From Chitinophagaceae bacterium (lineage in GTDB: Bacteria > Bacteroidota > Bacteroidia > Chitinophagales > Chitinophagaceae), in NCBI GenBank assembly GCA_003151295.1, contig PLXD01000135.1, forward strand, positions 1 to 6,668: DNA of 6,668 nucleotides, written 5' to 3'. Position 1 is the first letter of the stretch, and every line of letters starts with the position of its first letter. The position numbers and the translations under genes were made by a program. Below are positions 1-6,637 of the stretch, in pieces. The notes under the pieces are model-generated. The model was not told the origin of the DNA. It made no database searches and saw only the letters and a program-made list of their open reading frames with translations.

Positions 1-2
1 AA

Positions 3-62
3 GATGGACATCATTTTAATCTTATATGCACAGATGCGGACCGGTGGGAAGAGCGGATTTAG
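3..62 (+). CDS. possible C-terminal tail of an upstream gene (partial)
   Basis: The third forward frame is open from the window edge to a TAG at 60-62 and reads DGHHFNLICTDADRWEERI. The mix of charged, aromatic and polar residues looks like the end of a soluble protein. Nineteen codons are far too few to name a family. Frame 1 is also open, to a TGA at 130-132, but gives a less protein-like, hydrophobic translation, so this frame is only the better guess. No recognisable terminator follows before the next gene. Confidence 0.28.
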   Translation, partial: DGHHFNLICTDADRWEERI

Positions 63-108
63 AAAATTAATGGTTTTGTTTAGGTTTCTGTTATCCTCCT
101 GCTTAGCT

Positions 109-132
109 ATGGATCAATGGATCTATGGATGA
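109..132. repeat. three tandem copies of an 8-base ATGGATNN unit
   Basis: ATGGATCA, ATGGATCT and ATGGATGA follow each other without a gap, 43 bases upstream of the outer-membrane protein start. The block lies in non-coding DNA just before a weak promoter-like box. It may be simple slippage or a set of half-sites for a regulator; nothing in the sequence decides between these. Confidence 0.6.
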
Positions 133-152
133 TGGTTGTCATGTGAATCAGT

Positions 153-161
153 CATGTTTGC
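153..161 (+). promoter_or_regulatory. weak candidate -7 box for the outer-membrane protein gene
   Basis: CATGTTTGC matches the Bacteroidota -7 consensus TAnnTTTG with one mismatch (C for the first T) and is followed by A residues suited to a start of transcription. The only TTG at about the right distance (136-138) leaves a 14-base spacer, shorter than usual. If real, the leader would be only some 10 bases long. This is a weak call. Confidence 0.25.
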
Positions 162-174
162 AAAACGATAAGCG

Positions 175-777
175 ATGAAGTGTATTCTCTTTCTGATAGC
201 GGCAGTAGGTTTTTTTCCAGCGGTGCGGGCCCAGCTTTCTTATGGCATCAAAGCCGGATTGAATTTTTCCACCGAGTCGGTAGGCAGTAATGATTATAGT
301 ACGAGCGCCCAGACGGGGTTTAATGGAGGGATCTTTGCGAGATGGCTGTTTGTCCCTTCCTTTGCGGCCCGGGTTGAAGTATTCTATTCGGGTGAAGGGA
401 CCCGGGAGGAATATAAGCCTACCGGGACCGAGGGGAACATCAACAGGGGTTTCTTACGGGTCCCGGTACTCGTTCAATATAATATCGGGGCGGGGATTTA
501 TGCCGAAACGGGACCGCAGGTCGGGTTCCTGCTTTCTTCAAAAGAAAAGTTTGACGGCATGGTCACCAACATAAAGCAGTATTATTCCGCGGTAAATCTC
601 GGCTGGTGTTTCGGGATCGGTTATCGACTGGATGGGTTGGTGAAGGGACTTGAAGTGAATGCAAGATATGCTCCCGGTCTTACCAGGCTGAATAAAGAAG
701 ATATAGCGGGAAAAAGTTTATCGTCGTCGGTGTTGAGTACCGGGTTGTTTTATACCATGCCATCCCGTTACAAATAG
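175..777 (+). CDS. PorT-family outer-membrane beta-barrel protein
   Basis: This 200-residue protein begins with a signal peptide: MKC, a hydrophobic core (ILFLIAAVGFFPA) and a VRA cleavage motif, so the mature chain probably starts at Gln20. The rest alternates polar and hydrophobic residues with aromatic belts, as in small porin-like barrels. YGIKAGLNFS at the mature N-terminus, RVPVLVQYNIG and YAETGPQVGFLL in the middle, and GLEVNARYAPGLTRL near the end match the outer-membrane beta-barrel family (OMP_b-brl_2/PorT-like) that is abundant in Bacteroidota. Length is usual for the family. Members sit in the outer membrane; most have no known substrate, and PorT itself takes part in type IX secretion, but this protein should not be equated with PorT. 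The gene stands alone, convergent with glk. The ATG lacks a Shine-Dalgarno sequence, which is normal in this phylum; it is chosen because it places the signal peptide correctly. The family call is firm, the role unknown. Confidence 0.88.
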   Translation: MKCILFLIAAVGFFPAVRAQLSYGIKAGLNFSTESVGSNDYSTSAQTGFNGGIFARWLFVPSFAARVEVFYSGEGTREEYKPTGTEGNINRGFLRVPVLVQYNIGAGIYAETGPQVGFLLSSKEKFDGMVTNIKQYYSAVNLGWCFGIGYRLDGLVKGLEVNARYAPGLTRLNKEDIAGKSLSSSVLSTGLFYTMPSRYK

Positions 778-891
778 CTGCCGTGGATATTTACGGACAT
801 AATGGGTACAATTTTCCCACATGGATCACGGGTTGGAAAAAGAGGGCATAAGAGACCTCCCTGCCGGAGCGGAGTTGAAGCCATCATTTGA

Positions 892-942
892 ATGAAAAAC
901 ATTGGCATACCGTTTGAAAATTTCTATATAGGTTTTTCATAG
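892..942 (+). CDS. 16-codon mini-ORF just before a terminator (doubtful)
   Basis: ATG at 892 opens a frame reading MKNIGIPFENFYIGFS and closing with TAG at 940-942, 17 bases before the terminator stem. The ends of the ORF lie in an exact 9-base inverted repeat (ATGAAAAAC at 892-900, GTTTTTCAT at 932-940), so the start region could pair with the stop region in RNA. A frame this short is likely to occur by chance, and there is no ribosome binding site or clear promoter. It is listed so the stretch between the barrel gene and glk is described. Confidence 0.15.
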   Translation: MKNIGIPFENFYIGFS

Positions 943-959
943 GATATTGGATTTTAGAA

Positions 960-989
960 GGCCTGGATTTCTATCCGGGCCGATTTTTT
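960..989 (+). terminator. rho-independent terminator between convergent genes
   Basis: GGCCTGGAT (960-968) and ATCCGGGCC (973-981) form a 9-bp GC-rich stem with one G-U wobble and a TTCT loop. GA and a run of six T residues (984-989) follow. The T tract is on the plus side, so it ends transcripts coming from the outer-membrane protein gene or anything between. On the minus strand the stem is followed only by TTCTAAAAT, so it could be a weaker terminator for glk, whose stop codon lies 22 bases away. Confidence 0.8.
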
Positions 990-1010
990 ATTATAGGGTG
1001 AAGTAAAGAG

Positions 1011-2060
1011 TTACATATTATAAGCTCCGTAATGGGCGGCGCCCAGCAGGGCCATCTTGTCATTGAGAACGACATAGACCGGCACCTGTTCCAGGAGTTG
1101 TTGCATGCGTCCATTGCTGACGAAATTTTTCACCCAGTCCCCTTGTTGTAACAGCGGTAAAATTTTGGGAGGGATGCCCCCGCCGATGAAAAGCCCTCCT
1201 GTCGCCTTGAGCTTGAGCACCAGGCTGGCGGCTTCGATGGCCAGGTAGCGTGAGAAAAGATCCATGGCTTCTCTGCAGGCGGGATCCTCATGTTGTAATG
1301 CCGCTTCGCTGATCACGGAAGCCGGATCTTCTTCCTGCATACGTTTGCTGAGCCATTCCGGTACGGTCTCCTTACGGACTTCTATCAGGAAGTGGTAGAT
1401 CGACTTGATGCCCATTCCAGAGACCAGCCTTTCCCAACTAACATGACCAAACTGCTGCTGCAGGTAACGATAGATGGCTATATCGTCTTCTCCTGGGGGG
1501 GCAAAGTCACTATGCCCTCCTTCGGTAGCAAAAGGATGATAACGCTGGTTGTCCCAGAACAGTCCCGCCTCTCCCAGTCCGGTACCGGGAGCGATAATGG
1601 CCATATTGCCTTCGCCAACTATATCTCCTTCTTTCAGTCCCCGCCCTTCCGACAGGGTCGCGAGTTCCTCTTTTTCCAGTCCCGCAAGCCCATAGGCGGT
1701 TGCTTCCAGGTCGTTGATAAAGCAGACCGGTGTTTTCAGGTCCCGGCTCATGGCTTCGCTGTCGAGATGCCAGGAGAGGTTGGTCAGGGTGCTTGTCCCA
1801 TGCAATACGGGACCGGCTATCGCCGCACAGATCCGGTCCGGCAGGTCTTGTCCGCAAAAATCAAGGATGATATCTGAGAGGGAATGATAATCTTTGGATG
1901 CGTATTTTTTTTCCTTCAATACCGAGAGGCCCTGGGCGTCGCTACGGTATAGGGCCATATTCGTCTTTGTTCCTCCCGTGTCTCCTGCAAGGATGGTCAC
2001 CGCTTTTTCGCTGCCAACCTCTTTATTGAACGCTATCGGTACGATTGGTGGTTTTGCCAT
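1011..2060 (-). CDS. glk: glucokinase (Glk family)
   Basis: The enzyme phosphorylates glucose with ATP to glucose 6-phosphate in the cytoplasm, the entry step to glycolysis. The 349-residue product belongs to the bacterial glucokinase (Glk) family rather than to the ROK kinases. Visible motifs in order: phosphate loop LAGDTGGTKTN (24-34); NDLEATAYGL (116-125), whose Asp117 corresponds to the catalytic base Asp100 of E. coli Glk; APGTGLGEAGL (157-167); ATEGGHSDFAP (178-188), with Glu180 and His183 as sugar ligands; SWERLVSGMG with Glu210, the third ligand; GGLFIGGGIPPKI (288-300); and C-terminal ALLGAAHYG. All expected active-site residues are present. The ATG at 2060 gives a short N-terminal extension before the phosphate loop. 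An in-frame ATG at 2183 would add 41 residues unlike the family and overlap the end of icmF, so it was rejected. The gene lies 79 bases downstream of icmF in the same direction, so co-transcription is possible, and a promoter-like box overlaps the icmF stop. No strong Shine-Dalgarno sequence is seen. Confidence 0.93.
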   Translation of the reverse strand: MAKPPIVPIAFNKEVGSEKAVTILAGDTGGTKTNMALYRSDAQGLSVLKEKKYASKDYHSLSDIILDFCGQDLPDRICAAIAGPVLHGTSTLTNLSWHLDSEAMSRDLKTPVCFINDLEATAYGLAGLEKEELATLSEGRGLKEGDIVGEGNMAIIAPGTGLGEAGLFWDNQRYHPFATEGGHSDFAPPGEDDIAIYRYLQQQFGHVSWERLVSGMGIKSIYHFLIEVRKETVPEWLSKRMQEEDPASVISEAALQHEDPACREAMDLFSRYLAIEAASLVLKLKATGGLFIGGGIPPKILPLLQQGDWVKNFVSNGRMQQLLEQVPVYVVLNDKMALLGAAHYGAYNM

Positions 2061-2134
2061 GCTCAGTGTTTTAAAAGCCTGCCTTTGGAAGCCTCGTTTA
2101 TTAAAATTCCGTGATGCTGAAATTTTCCGGTTTG

Positions 2135-2168
2135 CAAAGTTACATGTTGCGGCGATATTGACCGCCAA
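2135..2168 (-). promoter_or_regulatory. candidate glk promoter overlapping the icmF stop codon
   Basis: On the minus strand TAACTTTG (2142-2135) is an exact match to the Bacteroidota -7 consensus TAnnTTTG; its TAA is also the icmF stop codon. A TTG at 2168-2166, inside icmF, gives a 23-base spacer, the long end of the range reported for this phylum. Initiation near 2128 would leave a leader of about 68 bases before the glk ATG. Such short motifs occur by chance, so this remains a candidate. Confidence 0.42.
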
Positions 2169-5100
2169 CTTCATAAAGGGCATGCGTGATTTGTCCCAGG
2201 CTGCAGTATTTCACCGTTTCCATCAGTTCGGCAAACAGGTTGCCATTGCTGACGGCCGCTTCTTTCAGGCGTGTGAGCATGGGGCCGGCTTTGCCTTCGT
2301 TGTGTTTATGGAAGGCAAGCAGGTTCCGGATCTGTAGCTGTTTTTCTTCCGTCGTGCTCCGGATCACCTCTCCCGGCAGGATCGTCGGCGACCCCTTTCT
2401 ATTCAGGAAAGTATTGACGCCAACGATCGGTAATTCACCGTTGTGCTTAAGACTCTCATAATACAGGCTTTCTTCCTGTATCTTATTGCGTTGATACATG
2501 CGTTCCATCGCACCCAGCACGCCTCCACGGTCCGACAGACGGTCGAACTCCGCCATGACGGCTGCTTCGACCAGGTCCGTAAGCTCTTCCACGGCAAAGC
2601 TGCCTTGTATAAAATTTTCCGTCCTGGCGCTTCCCAACTCCCGGTTGATGATCAACTGGATCGCCATGGCCCGTCTCACGCTCTCTTCGGTGGGCGTCGT
2701 TATCGCTTCGTCATAGGCGTTCGTATGTAAGGAGTTGCAATTGTCATAAATAGCGTATAGGGCCTGCAGCGTAGTACGAATATCATTAAAATCGATCTCC
2801 TGTGCATGCAGGCTCCGCCCACTGGTCTGGATATGGTATTTTAGTTTTTGCGAACGACTATTGCCCCTGTATTTATCCTTGATAGCCTTGGCCCAGATCC
2901 GCCTGGCGACCCGGCCGATCACGCTATACTCGGGGTCCATTCCGTTGCTGAAGAAAAAGGACAGGTTGGGTGCAAAGTCATCGATGGCCATGCCCCGGCT
3001 GAGATAATATTCCACGTAGGTAAAACCGTTAGCGAGCGTAAAGGCCAGTTGGGTGATGGGATTGGCGCCTGCTTCGGCGATATGATAGCCGCTGATGGAG
3101 ACGCTGTAGAAGTTTTGTATCTGTCGGTCTATAAAATAAGCCTGTGTATCACCCATCAGCCTGAGTGCAAACTCCGTGCTGAAGATGCAGGTATTCTGGG
3201 CCTGGTCCTCTTTTAAGATGTCGGCCTGGACTGTTCCTCTGACCTGTGAAAGGGCGGCGGCGCGTATTCGTTCATACTCTGCGGCGGGAAGCACTTCCTT
3301 TCCGCTTACGCCCAGTAAGCGTAACCCCAGACCATTATTCCCCTCCGGCAGGTTTCCGTCATCGGTATAGACTGGTCTTTCCGCATTCCTGAATTTCTCA
3401 TCGATCACGCCGTTCACGGCTTCCCATCTGCTATTTGCGGTGATCCATTTCTCGCATTGCTGATCGATCGCCGCGTTCATGAAAAATGCAAGCAGGATCG
3501 GCGCGGGTCCGTTGATGGTCATGCTTACCGAGGTCCCGGGGTCGCAAAGATCGAAACCGCTGTAAAGCTTTTTGGCGTCGTCCATGGTGGCAATGCTTAC
3601 GCCTGCATTTCCTATCTTCCCATAGATATCCGGTCGGGGCGCGGGGTCTTCGCCATATAGGGTCACGGAATCGAAAGCCGTGCTCAGCCTTTTGGCAGGC
3701 TGGCCGAAAGAGACATAATGAAATCGTTTATTGGTCCTTTCGGGTCCGCCTTCGCCGGCGAACATCCGGGTCGGGTCTTCTCCGGCGCGTTTTAAAGGGA
3801 AGACCCCTGCGGTAAAAGGAAATTTGCCTGGAAAATTTTCTTGTAACCGCCAACGCAGTATATCGCCCCAGTCACGGAAGCCCGGCACGGCAATCCGGGG
3901 GATCTTCGTATGGGACAGGGATTCGCTGTATAATGGTTGTTGGATGACCCGTCCGCGTACTTCATAGTCGAGGGTTGCTGCCCGGTACGAATCTTTTACG
4001 GCCGGCCATTCCCGGATCAGTTTCGAGCAGACCGGGAGTAATTGTTTTTCATATTTTTCTTTCAGGCGGAGAAGCTCCCCGCGGGCGGTTCCGGCTATGG
4101 GCTCATTCCCGGTTTCGGTCTGCGAAGCAAGTTGCGATTCCTTTTCCTTTCCGGTATTCTTTGCCTGTAGCATTTCCAGGGCTCCCTCCAACCGGTAAAG
4201 GGCGGAGGCGATCTCCGCCTGCTGTTCAGCAAGCCGGTTATAATTCCTGACGGTATCAGTGATCTCGGATAAGTACCGGATCCTTGAAGGCGGGATGATC
4301 TGGGATTGGGAGGAGGTGTCCCGGGTATGCGCATGCAGGGGAAGTGCGCCAAACTGTATCCCCGTCTTTTTTTCAAGGACGGTCATCAGTTTTTCGAATA
4401 ATTCATTCATGCCCGCGTCGTTGAACTGGGCGGCAATGGTGCCTGTTATGGGTAGTTCTCCATCTTTGGCATTCCAAAGGCCGTGGTTGCGCTTATATTG
4501 CTTGCGCACATCGTGGAGGGCGTCCTGCGCTCCGGCTTTGTCGAACTTGTTGACGGCGATCAGATCGGCGTAGTCCAGCATATTGATCTTCTCCAGCTGG
4601 GAGGCGGCTCCATATTCCGGGGTCATTACGTATAGGCTGATATCGCAGTGATTTAGGATCGAAGCGTCACTCTGCCCTACGCCCGCCGATTCGAGTATGA
4701 TGAGATCATAGCCTGCCTGTTTACAGATATCGATGGCTTCCTGCACATGGCCGCTCAGGGCCCGGTCGCTTTCCCGGGTCGCGAGACTTCGCATATAAGC
4801 CCGGGGGCCGGAGATGGAATTCATCCGGATCCTGTCACCCAGTAAGGCACCGCCGGTTTTCCGCTTGGAGGGGTCCACCGAGATCACGGCTATCGTCTTA
4901 TCCGGGAATGCGGCCAGATACCTCCTGACTATTTCATCCGTCACGGAAGATTTGCCCGCGCCGCCGGTACCGGTGATGCCGACGACCGGATGGGGGGTTA
5001 GGATTGTAGCGTCTGGCAGTCCCTGCTGCAAGCTGGCCTGGGGTGAACCAAACTTTGATAATTCGGTCCGCGGTCCGCTATTTCCATTTTCAGCATTAGA

Positions 5101-5607
5101 AATGGCCCTTGCTATTTTCCGGATATCTTTCCATTCGCCCAATTTCTGATCTCCTTTGAAGTGATCGGGATTGCCGTTTAAGGGGAAATCGGACAAGCGA
5201 ATGACTTCATCGATCATGCCTTCCAATCCCATTTTCCTGCCATCGTCGGGTGAATAGATGCGGGTGATGCCATAGGCTTCCAGTTCCCGGATCTCATCGG
5301 GCAGGATGGTACCGCCGCCGCCGCCGAATATCTTAATATGTCCGCAACCGCTCTCTTCGAGCAGGTCCTTCATGTATTTGAAGAATTCCATGTGGCCGCC
5401 CTGGTAGGAGGTAATGGCGATCCCCTGGGCGTCTTCCTCGATAGCGCACTCCACAATCTCCGCCGCAGAACGGTTATGCCCCAGGTGGATGATCTCCGCC
5501 CCCTTGTCCTGCAGGATGCGCCGCATGATATTGATGGCGGCGTCATGCCCGTCGAATAATGCGGCGGCGGTAACGATCCTGATCTTGTTCACGGAATGAT
5601 TTGGCAT
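2140..5607 (-). CDS. icmF: fused isobutyryl-CoA mutase (adenosylcobalamin-dependent)
   Basis: IcmF interconverts isobutyryl-CoA and n-butyryl-CoA by a coenzyme-B12 radical rearrangement in the cytoplasm, and some homologues also act on isovaleryl-/pivalyl-CoA. Numbering is from the 1155-residue form. An N-terminal B12-binding domain (about 9-140) has DGHDAA with axial ligand His21, SYQGG (67-71) and five glycines (95-99). A MeaI-type GTPase chaperone domain (about 205-410) has Walker A GTGGAGKS (213-220, Lys219), [17 protein letters not shown] (306-312) and NKFD (353-356). The mutase barrel (about 531-1155) has GYHIAEAGA with His842 and ends in [17 protein letters not shown]. Phe616 (RMFAGEG) and Gln804 (QAQNTCIF) stand where methylmalonyl-CoA mutase has Tyr and Arg; this pair marks isobutyryl-CoA mutases. 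Length is about 60 residues above the usual 1,090 or so, owing to long linkers. ATG 5607 is preferred because it leads directly into the B12 domain; the longer alternative starts with TTG at 5664, inside a promoter-like box. Genome pipelines often label this family methylmalonyl-CoA mutase. glk follows downstream. Confidence 0.93.
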   Translation of the reverse strand: MPNHSVNKIRIVTAAALFDGHDAAINIMRRILQDKGAEIIHLGHNRSAAEIVECAIEEDAQGIAITSYQGGHMEFFKYMKDLLEESGCGHIKIFGGGGGTILPDEIRELEAYGITRIYSPDDGRKMGLEGMIDEVIRLSDFPLNGNPDHFKGDQKLGEWKDIRKIARAISNAENGNSGPRTELSKFGSPQASLQQGLPDATILTPHPVVGITGTGGAGKSSVTDEIVRRYLAAFPDKTIAVISVDPSKRKTGGALLGDRIRMNSISGPRAYMRSLATRESDRALSGHVQEAIDICKQAGYDLIILESAGVGQSDASILNHCDISLYVMTPEYGAASQLEKINMLDYADLIAVNKFDKAGAQDALHDVRKQYKRNHGLWNAKDGELPITGTIAAQFNDAGMNELFEKLMTVLEKKTGIQFGALPLHAHTRDTSSQSQIIPPSRIRYLSEITDTVRNYNRLAEQQAEIASALYRLEGALEMLQAKNTGKEKESQLASQTETGNEPIAGTARGELLRLKEKYEKQLLPVCSKLIREWPAVKDSYRAATLDYEVRGRVIQQPLYSESLSHTKIPRIAVPGFRDWGDILRWRLQENFPGKFPFTAGVFPLKRAGEDPTRMFAGEGGPERTNKRFHYVSFGQPAKRLSTAFDSVTLYGEDPAPRPDIYGKIGNAGVSIATMDDAKKLYSGFDLCDPGTSVSMTINGPAPILLAFFMNAAIDQQCEKWITANSRWEAVNGVIDEKFRNAERPVYTDDGNLPEGNNGLGLRLLGVSGKEVLPAAEYERIRAAALSQVRGTVQADILKEDQAQNTCIFSTEFALRLMGDTQAYFIDRQIQNFYSVSISGYHIAEAGANPITQLAFTLANGFTYVEYYLSRGMAIDDFAPNLSFFFSNGMDPEYSVIGRVARRIWAKAIKDKYRGNSRSQKLKYHIQTSGRSLHAQEIDFNDIRTTLQALYAIYDNCNSLHTNAYDEAITTPTEESVRRAMAIQLIINRELGSARTENFIQGSFAVEELTDLVEAAVMAEFDRLSDRGGVLGAMERMYQRNKIQEESLYYESLKHNGELPIVGVNTFLNRKGSPTILPGEVIRSTTEEKQLQIRNLLAFHKHNEGKAGPMLTRLKEAAVSNGNLFAELMETVKYCSLGQITHALYEVGGQYRRNM

Positions 5608-5661
5608 GAGGGACGATTGAAAAAAATGACACGAATGGATGACTTTTATGAGAAAGCAATA

Positions 5662-5669
5662 CAAATTTA
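5662..5669 (-). promoter_or_regulatory. candidate icmF -7 promoter box
   Basis: TAAATTTG on the minus strand matches TAnnTTTG exactly. Transcription would begin near 5655, giving a leader of roughly 48 bases before the ATG at 5607. It would also exclude the upstream TTG start at 5664, which lies inside the box. No TTG -33 element is found at the expected distance; that position is taken up by the inverted repeat at 5675-5698. The region is AT-rich, so a chance match is possible. Confidence 0.45.
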
Positions 5670-5674
5670 GCTTA

Positions 5675-5698
5675 AAAAACTAATGAGTGTTAGTTTTT
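5675..5698. promoter_or_regulatory. perfect inverted repeat between divergent promoters, candidate operator
   Basis: AAAAACTAA (5675-5683) and TTAGTTTTT (5690-5698) are exact reverse complements separated by TGAGTG. The repeat is placed almost symmetrically between a minus-strand -7-like box (5662-5669, towards icmF) and a plus-strand one (5703-5710, towards the ORF6N gene), leaving gaps of 5 and 4 bases. A dimeric repressor bound here would cover the -33 region of both. The spacing suits a TetR-type operator, a family that often controls acyl-CoA genes, but no regulator gene is present in the window and the assignment is inference. A terminator role is unlikely because both flanking genes point away from it. 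Confidence 0.5.
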
Positions 5699-5702
5699 GG
5701 AT

Positions 5703-5710
5703 TAATTTTG
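5703..5710 (+). promoter_or_regulatory. candidate -7 promoter box for the ORF6N gene
   Basis: TAATTTTG on the plus strand fits TAnnTTTG exactly, about 70 bases upstream of the ATG at 5782. It is followed by a 10-base palindrome, CTTTGCAAAG (5713-5722), which contains the TTTGC ending common to promoters of this phylum, so GAGCTTTGC at 5710-5718 is an overlapping one-mismatch alternative. No TTG -33 element is evident. The AT-rich context lowers confidence. Confidence 0.33.
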
Positions 5711-5781
5711 AGCTTTGCAAAGTCGGAATGATTTTGGCTGGTGATCGTATCGATATGACAGGCGAATTTTAATTCATTTAT

Positions 5782-6387
5782 ATGCAAATAATACAAAGCA
5801 TCCAAAACCGGATCTATGAAATAAGAGGGGAAAGAGTGATGCTGGACAGGGATCTGGCAGCCTTATACGAAACGGAGACAAAAGCCCTGAATCTGGCCGT
5901 AAAACGTAACATGAAGCGGTTTCCCCAGGATTTTATGTTCCAGCTTACCAAAGAGGAATTTGAAGGTTTAAGGTTTCAGATTGAAACCTTGGAAAAAGGT
6001 CAAAGTCCTTTGAGGTTGCAAAATGAAACCTCAAGTGTAGACAAGAATTTGAGGTTGCAAAATGAAACCTCAAAAGCCTGGGGAGGGACAAGATATTTAC
6101 CTTATGCATTTACAGAACAAGGAGTCGCCATGTTAAGCGGGGTCTTGCATTCGGATAAAGCCATTAATATGAATATTGCTATCATGAGGGCTTTTGTAGA
6201 AATAAGACGGATCTTATTCCGGCAAAATGATTTGAAAGAGCAAATAAAAGAAATTAAGGAAAGGATGGGTGAACACGATGTGCAACTAAACCATATTTAC
6301 GATGCAATGGAAAACCTGCTGGATGAAAAGGCAAGCCAGCGAAAATGGGATGACCGCGAAAGAATTGGGTTTAAAAAGCACGAATAA
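5782..6387 (+). CDS. ORF6N-domain protein, phage-derived putative DNA-binding protein
   Basis: This 201-residue protein begins IQSIQNRIYEIRGERVMLDRDLAALY and continues with KALNLAVKRNMKRFP and DFMFQLTKEE, the signature of the ORF6N domain. That domain is related to KilA-N regions of phage and large-virus proteins and is thought to bind DNA. YLPYAFTEQGVAMLSGVLHSDKAINMNIAIMRAFVEIRRIL (about 105-145) is the conserved second half seen in bacterial members, and residues about 148-180 look like a charged coiled coil suited to dimerisation. Between the halves is a repeated segment: LRFQIET (63-69), LRLQNETS (77-84) and LRLQNETS (90-97), spaced 14 and 13 residues apart. The gene is visibly AT-richer than icmF and stands alone, divergent from it, which fits acquisition from a phage or mobile element. 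The ATG at 5782 has an AT-rich upstream region with no Shine-Dalgarno sequence. The domain is clear; target and role are unknown. Confidence 0.85.
   Translation: MQIIQSIQNRIYEIRGERVMLDRDLAALYETETKALNLAVKRNMKRFPQDFMFQLTKEEFEGLRFQIETLEKGQSPLRLQNETSSVDKNLRLQNETSKAWGGTRYLPYAFTEQGVAMLSGVLHSDKAINMNIAIMRAFVEIRRILFRQNDLKEQIKEIKERMGEHDVQLNHIYDAMENLLDEKASQRKWDDRERIGFKKHE
5970..5990. repeat. perfect 9-bp hairpin inside the ORF6N gene
   Basis: AAGGTTTCA (5970-5978) and TGAAACCTT (5982-5990) are exact reverse complements around a 3-base loop. The element lies in codons for LRFQIETL and shares the GAAACCT core with the two palindromes that follow at 6009 and 6048, so it looks like a diverged copy of the same unit. 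Confidence 0.7.
6009..6073. repeat. two in-frame copies of a 26-base palindromic repeat in the ORF6N gene
   Basis: Bases 6009-6034 and 6048-6073 are identical, offset by 39 bases (13 codons), and each is itself an inverted repeat: TTGAGGTT, a 9-base loop GCAAAATGA, then AACCTCAA. Each copy encodes LRLQNETS, joined by SVDKN. Identity at every base, including third codon positions, points to recent duplication or to a constraint at DNA or RNA level. They lie between the two conserved halves of the protein, where insertion is tolerated. Confidence 0.9.
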
Positions 6388-6637
6388 CCAATAAAGATTT
6401 AAATACGGAGGTTTGATGATAATGCCGATCCCCGGCATGCTGACCTTGCTGTTTTAATTGTTCAGGCTCTCCCCATATCCCACATATTACAGCATATCCG
6501 GGTCACTATTCTTGTCTGCAAAGGGAATCCTTGTCTAGGAATCATCACCGCCCGCTCAAACACCGGTCCCTGAAAAGAAAAGAGACCCGGTTTCAACCAA
6601 CCCTTTTTCACTTTCCGAACGTTTACGGCCTCAGACG

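Noticed and set aside
290..574. 94-codon open frame inside the outer-membrane protein gene
   Set aside because: Out-of-frame shadow rich in Arg and Gly; the overlapping barrel protein has a signal peptide and family motifs.
1392..1877. 161-codon open frame on the plus strand opposite glk
   Set aside because: Antisense shadow of a gene with a complete set of glucokinase motifs; its translation has no recognisable domain and no promoter box.
2146..2163. GCGG ... CCGC inverted repeat near the icmF 3' end
   Set aside because: Short, imperfect, within coding sequence, and with no T run; expected in GC-rich codons.
2061..2183. N-terminal extension of glucokinase to an ATG at 2183
   Set aside because: The added 41 residues do not resemble the family, overlap the icmF 3' end by 44 bases in another frame, and include the promoter-like box. 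The ATG at 2060 gives the expected distance to the phosphate loop.
1894..2337. 147-codon open frame on the plus strand across the icmF-glk junction
   Set aside because: Antisense to two well-supported genes and with no recognisable domain.
5608..5664. N-terminal extension of IcmF to 5664
   Set aside because: It starts with TTG inside a -7-like box and adds a Cys/Phe/His-rich stretch with no match to IcmF. The ATG at 5607 leads directly into the B12-binding domain.
6407..6457. GGAGG followed 4 bases later by a 13-codon ORF (MIMPIPGMLTLLF)
   Set aside because: It has a good Shine-Dalgarno look, but this phylum rarely uses one, the frame is very short, and a 6-bp hairpin (ATGCCG/CGGCAT, 6422-6438) lies within it. 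Chance is the simplest explanation.
6562..6592. CCGGTC ... GACCCGG as a terminator or hairpin downstream of the ORF6N gene
   Set aside because: The stem needs a bulge, the loop is long, and no T run follows directly. It lies about 175 bases from the gene end.
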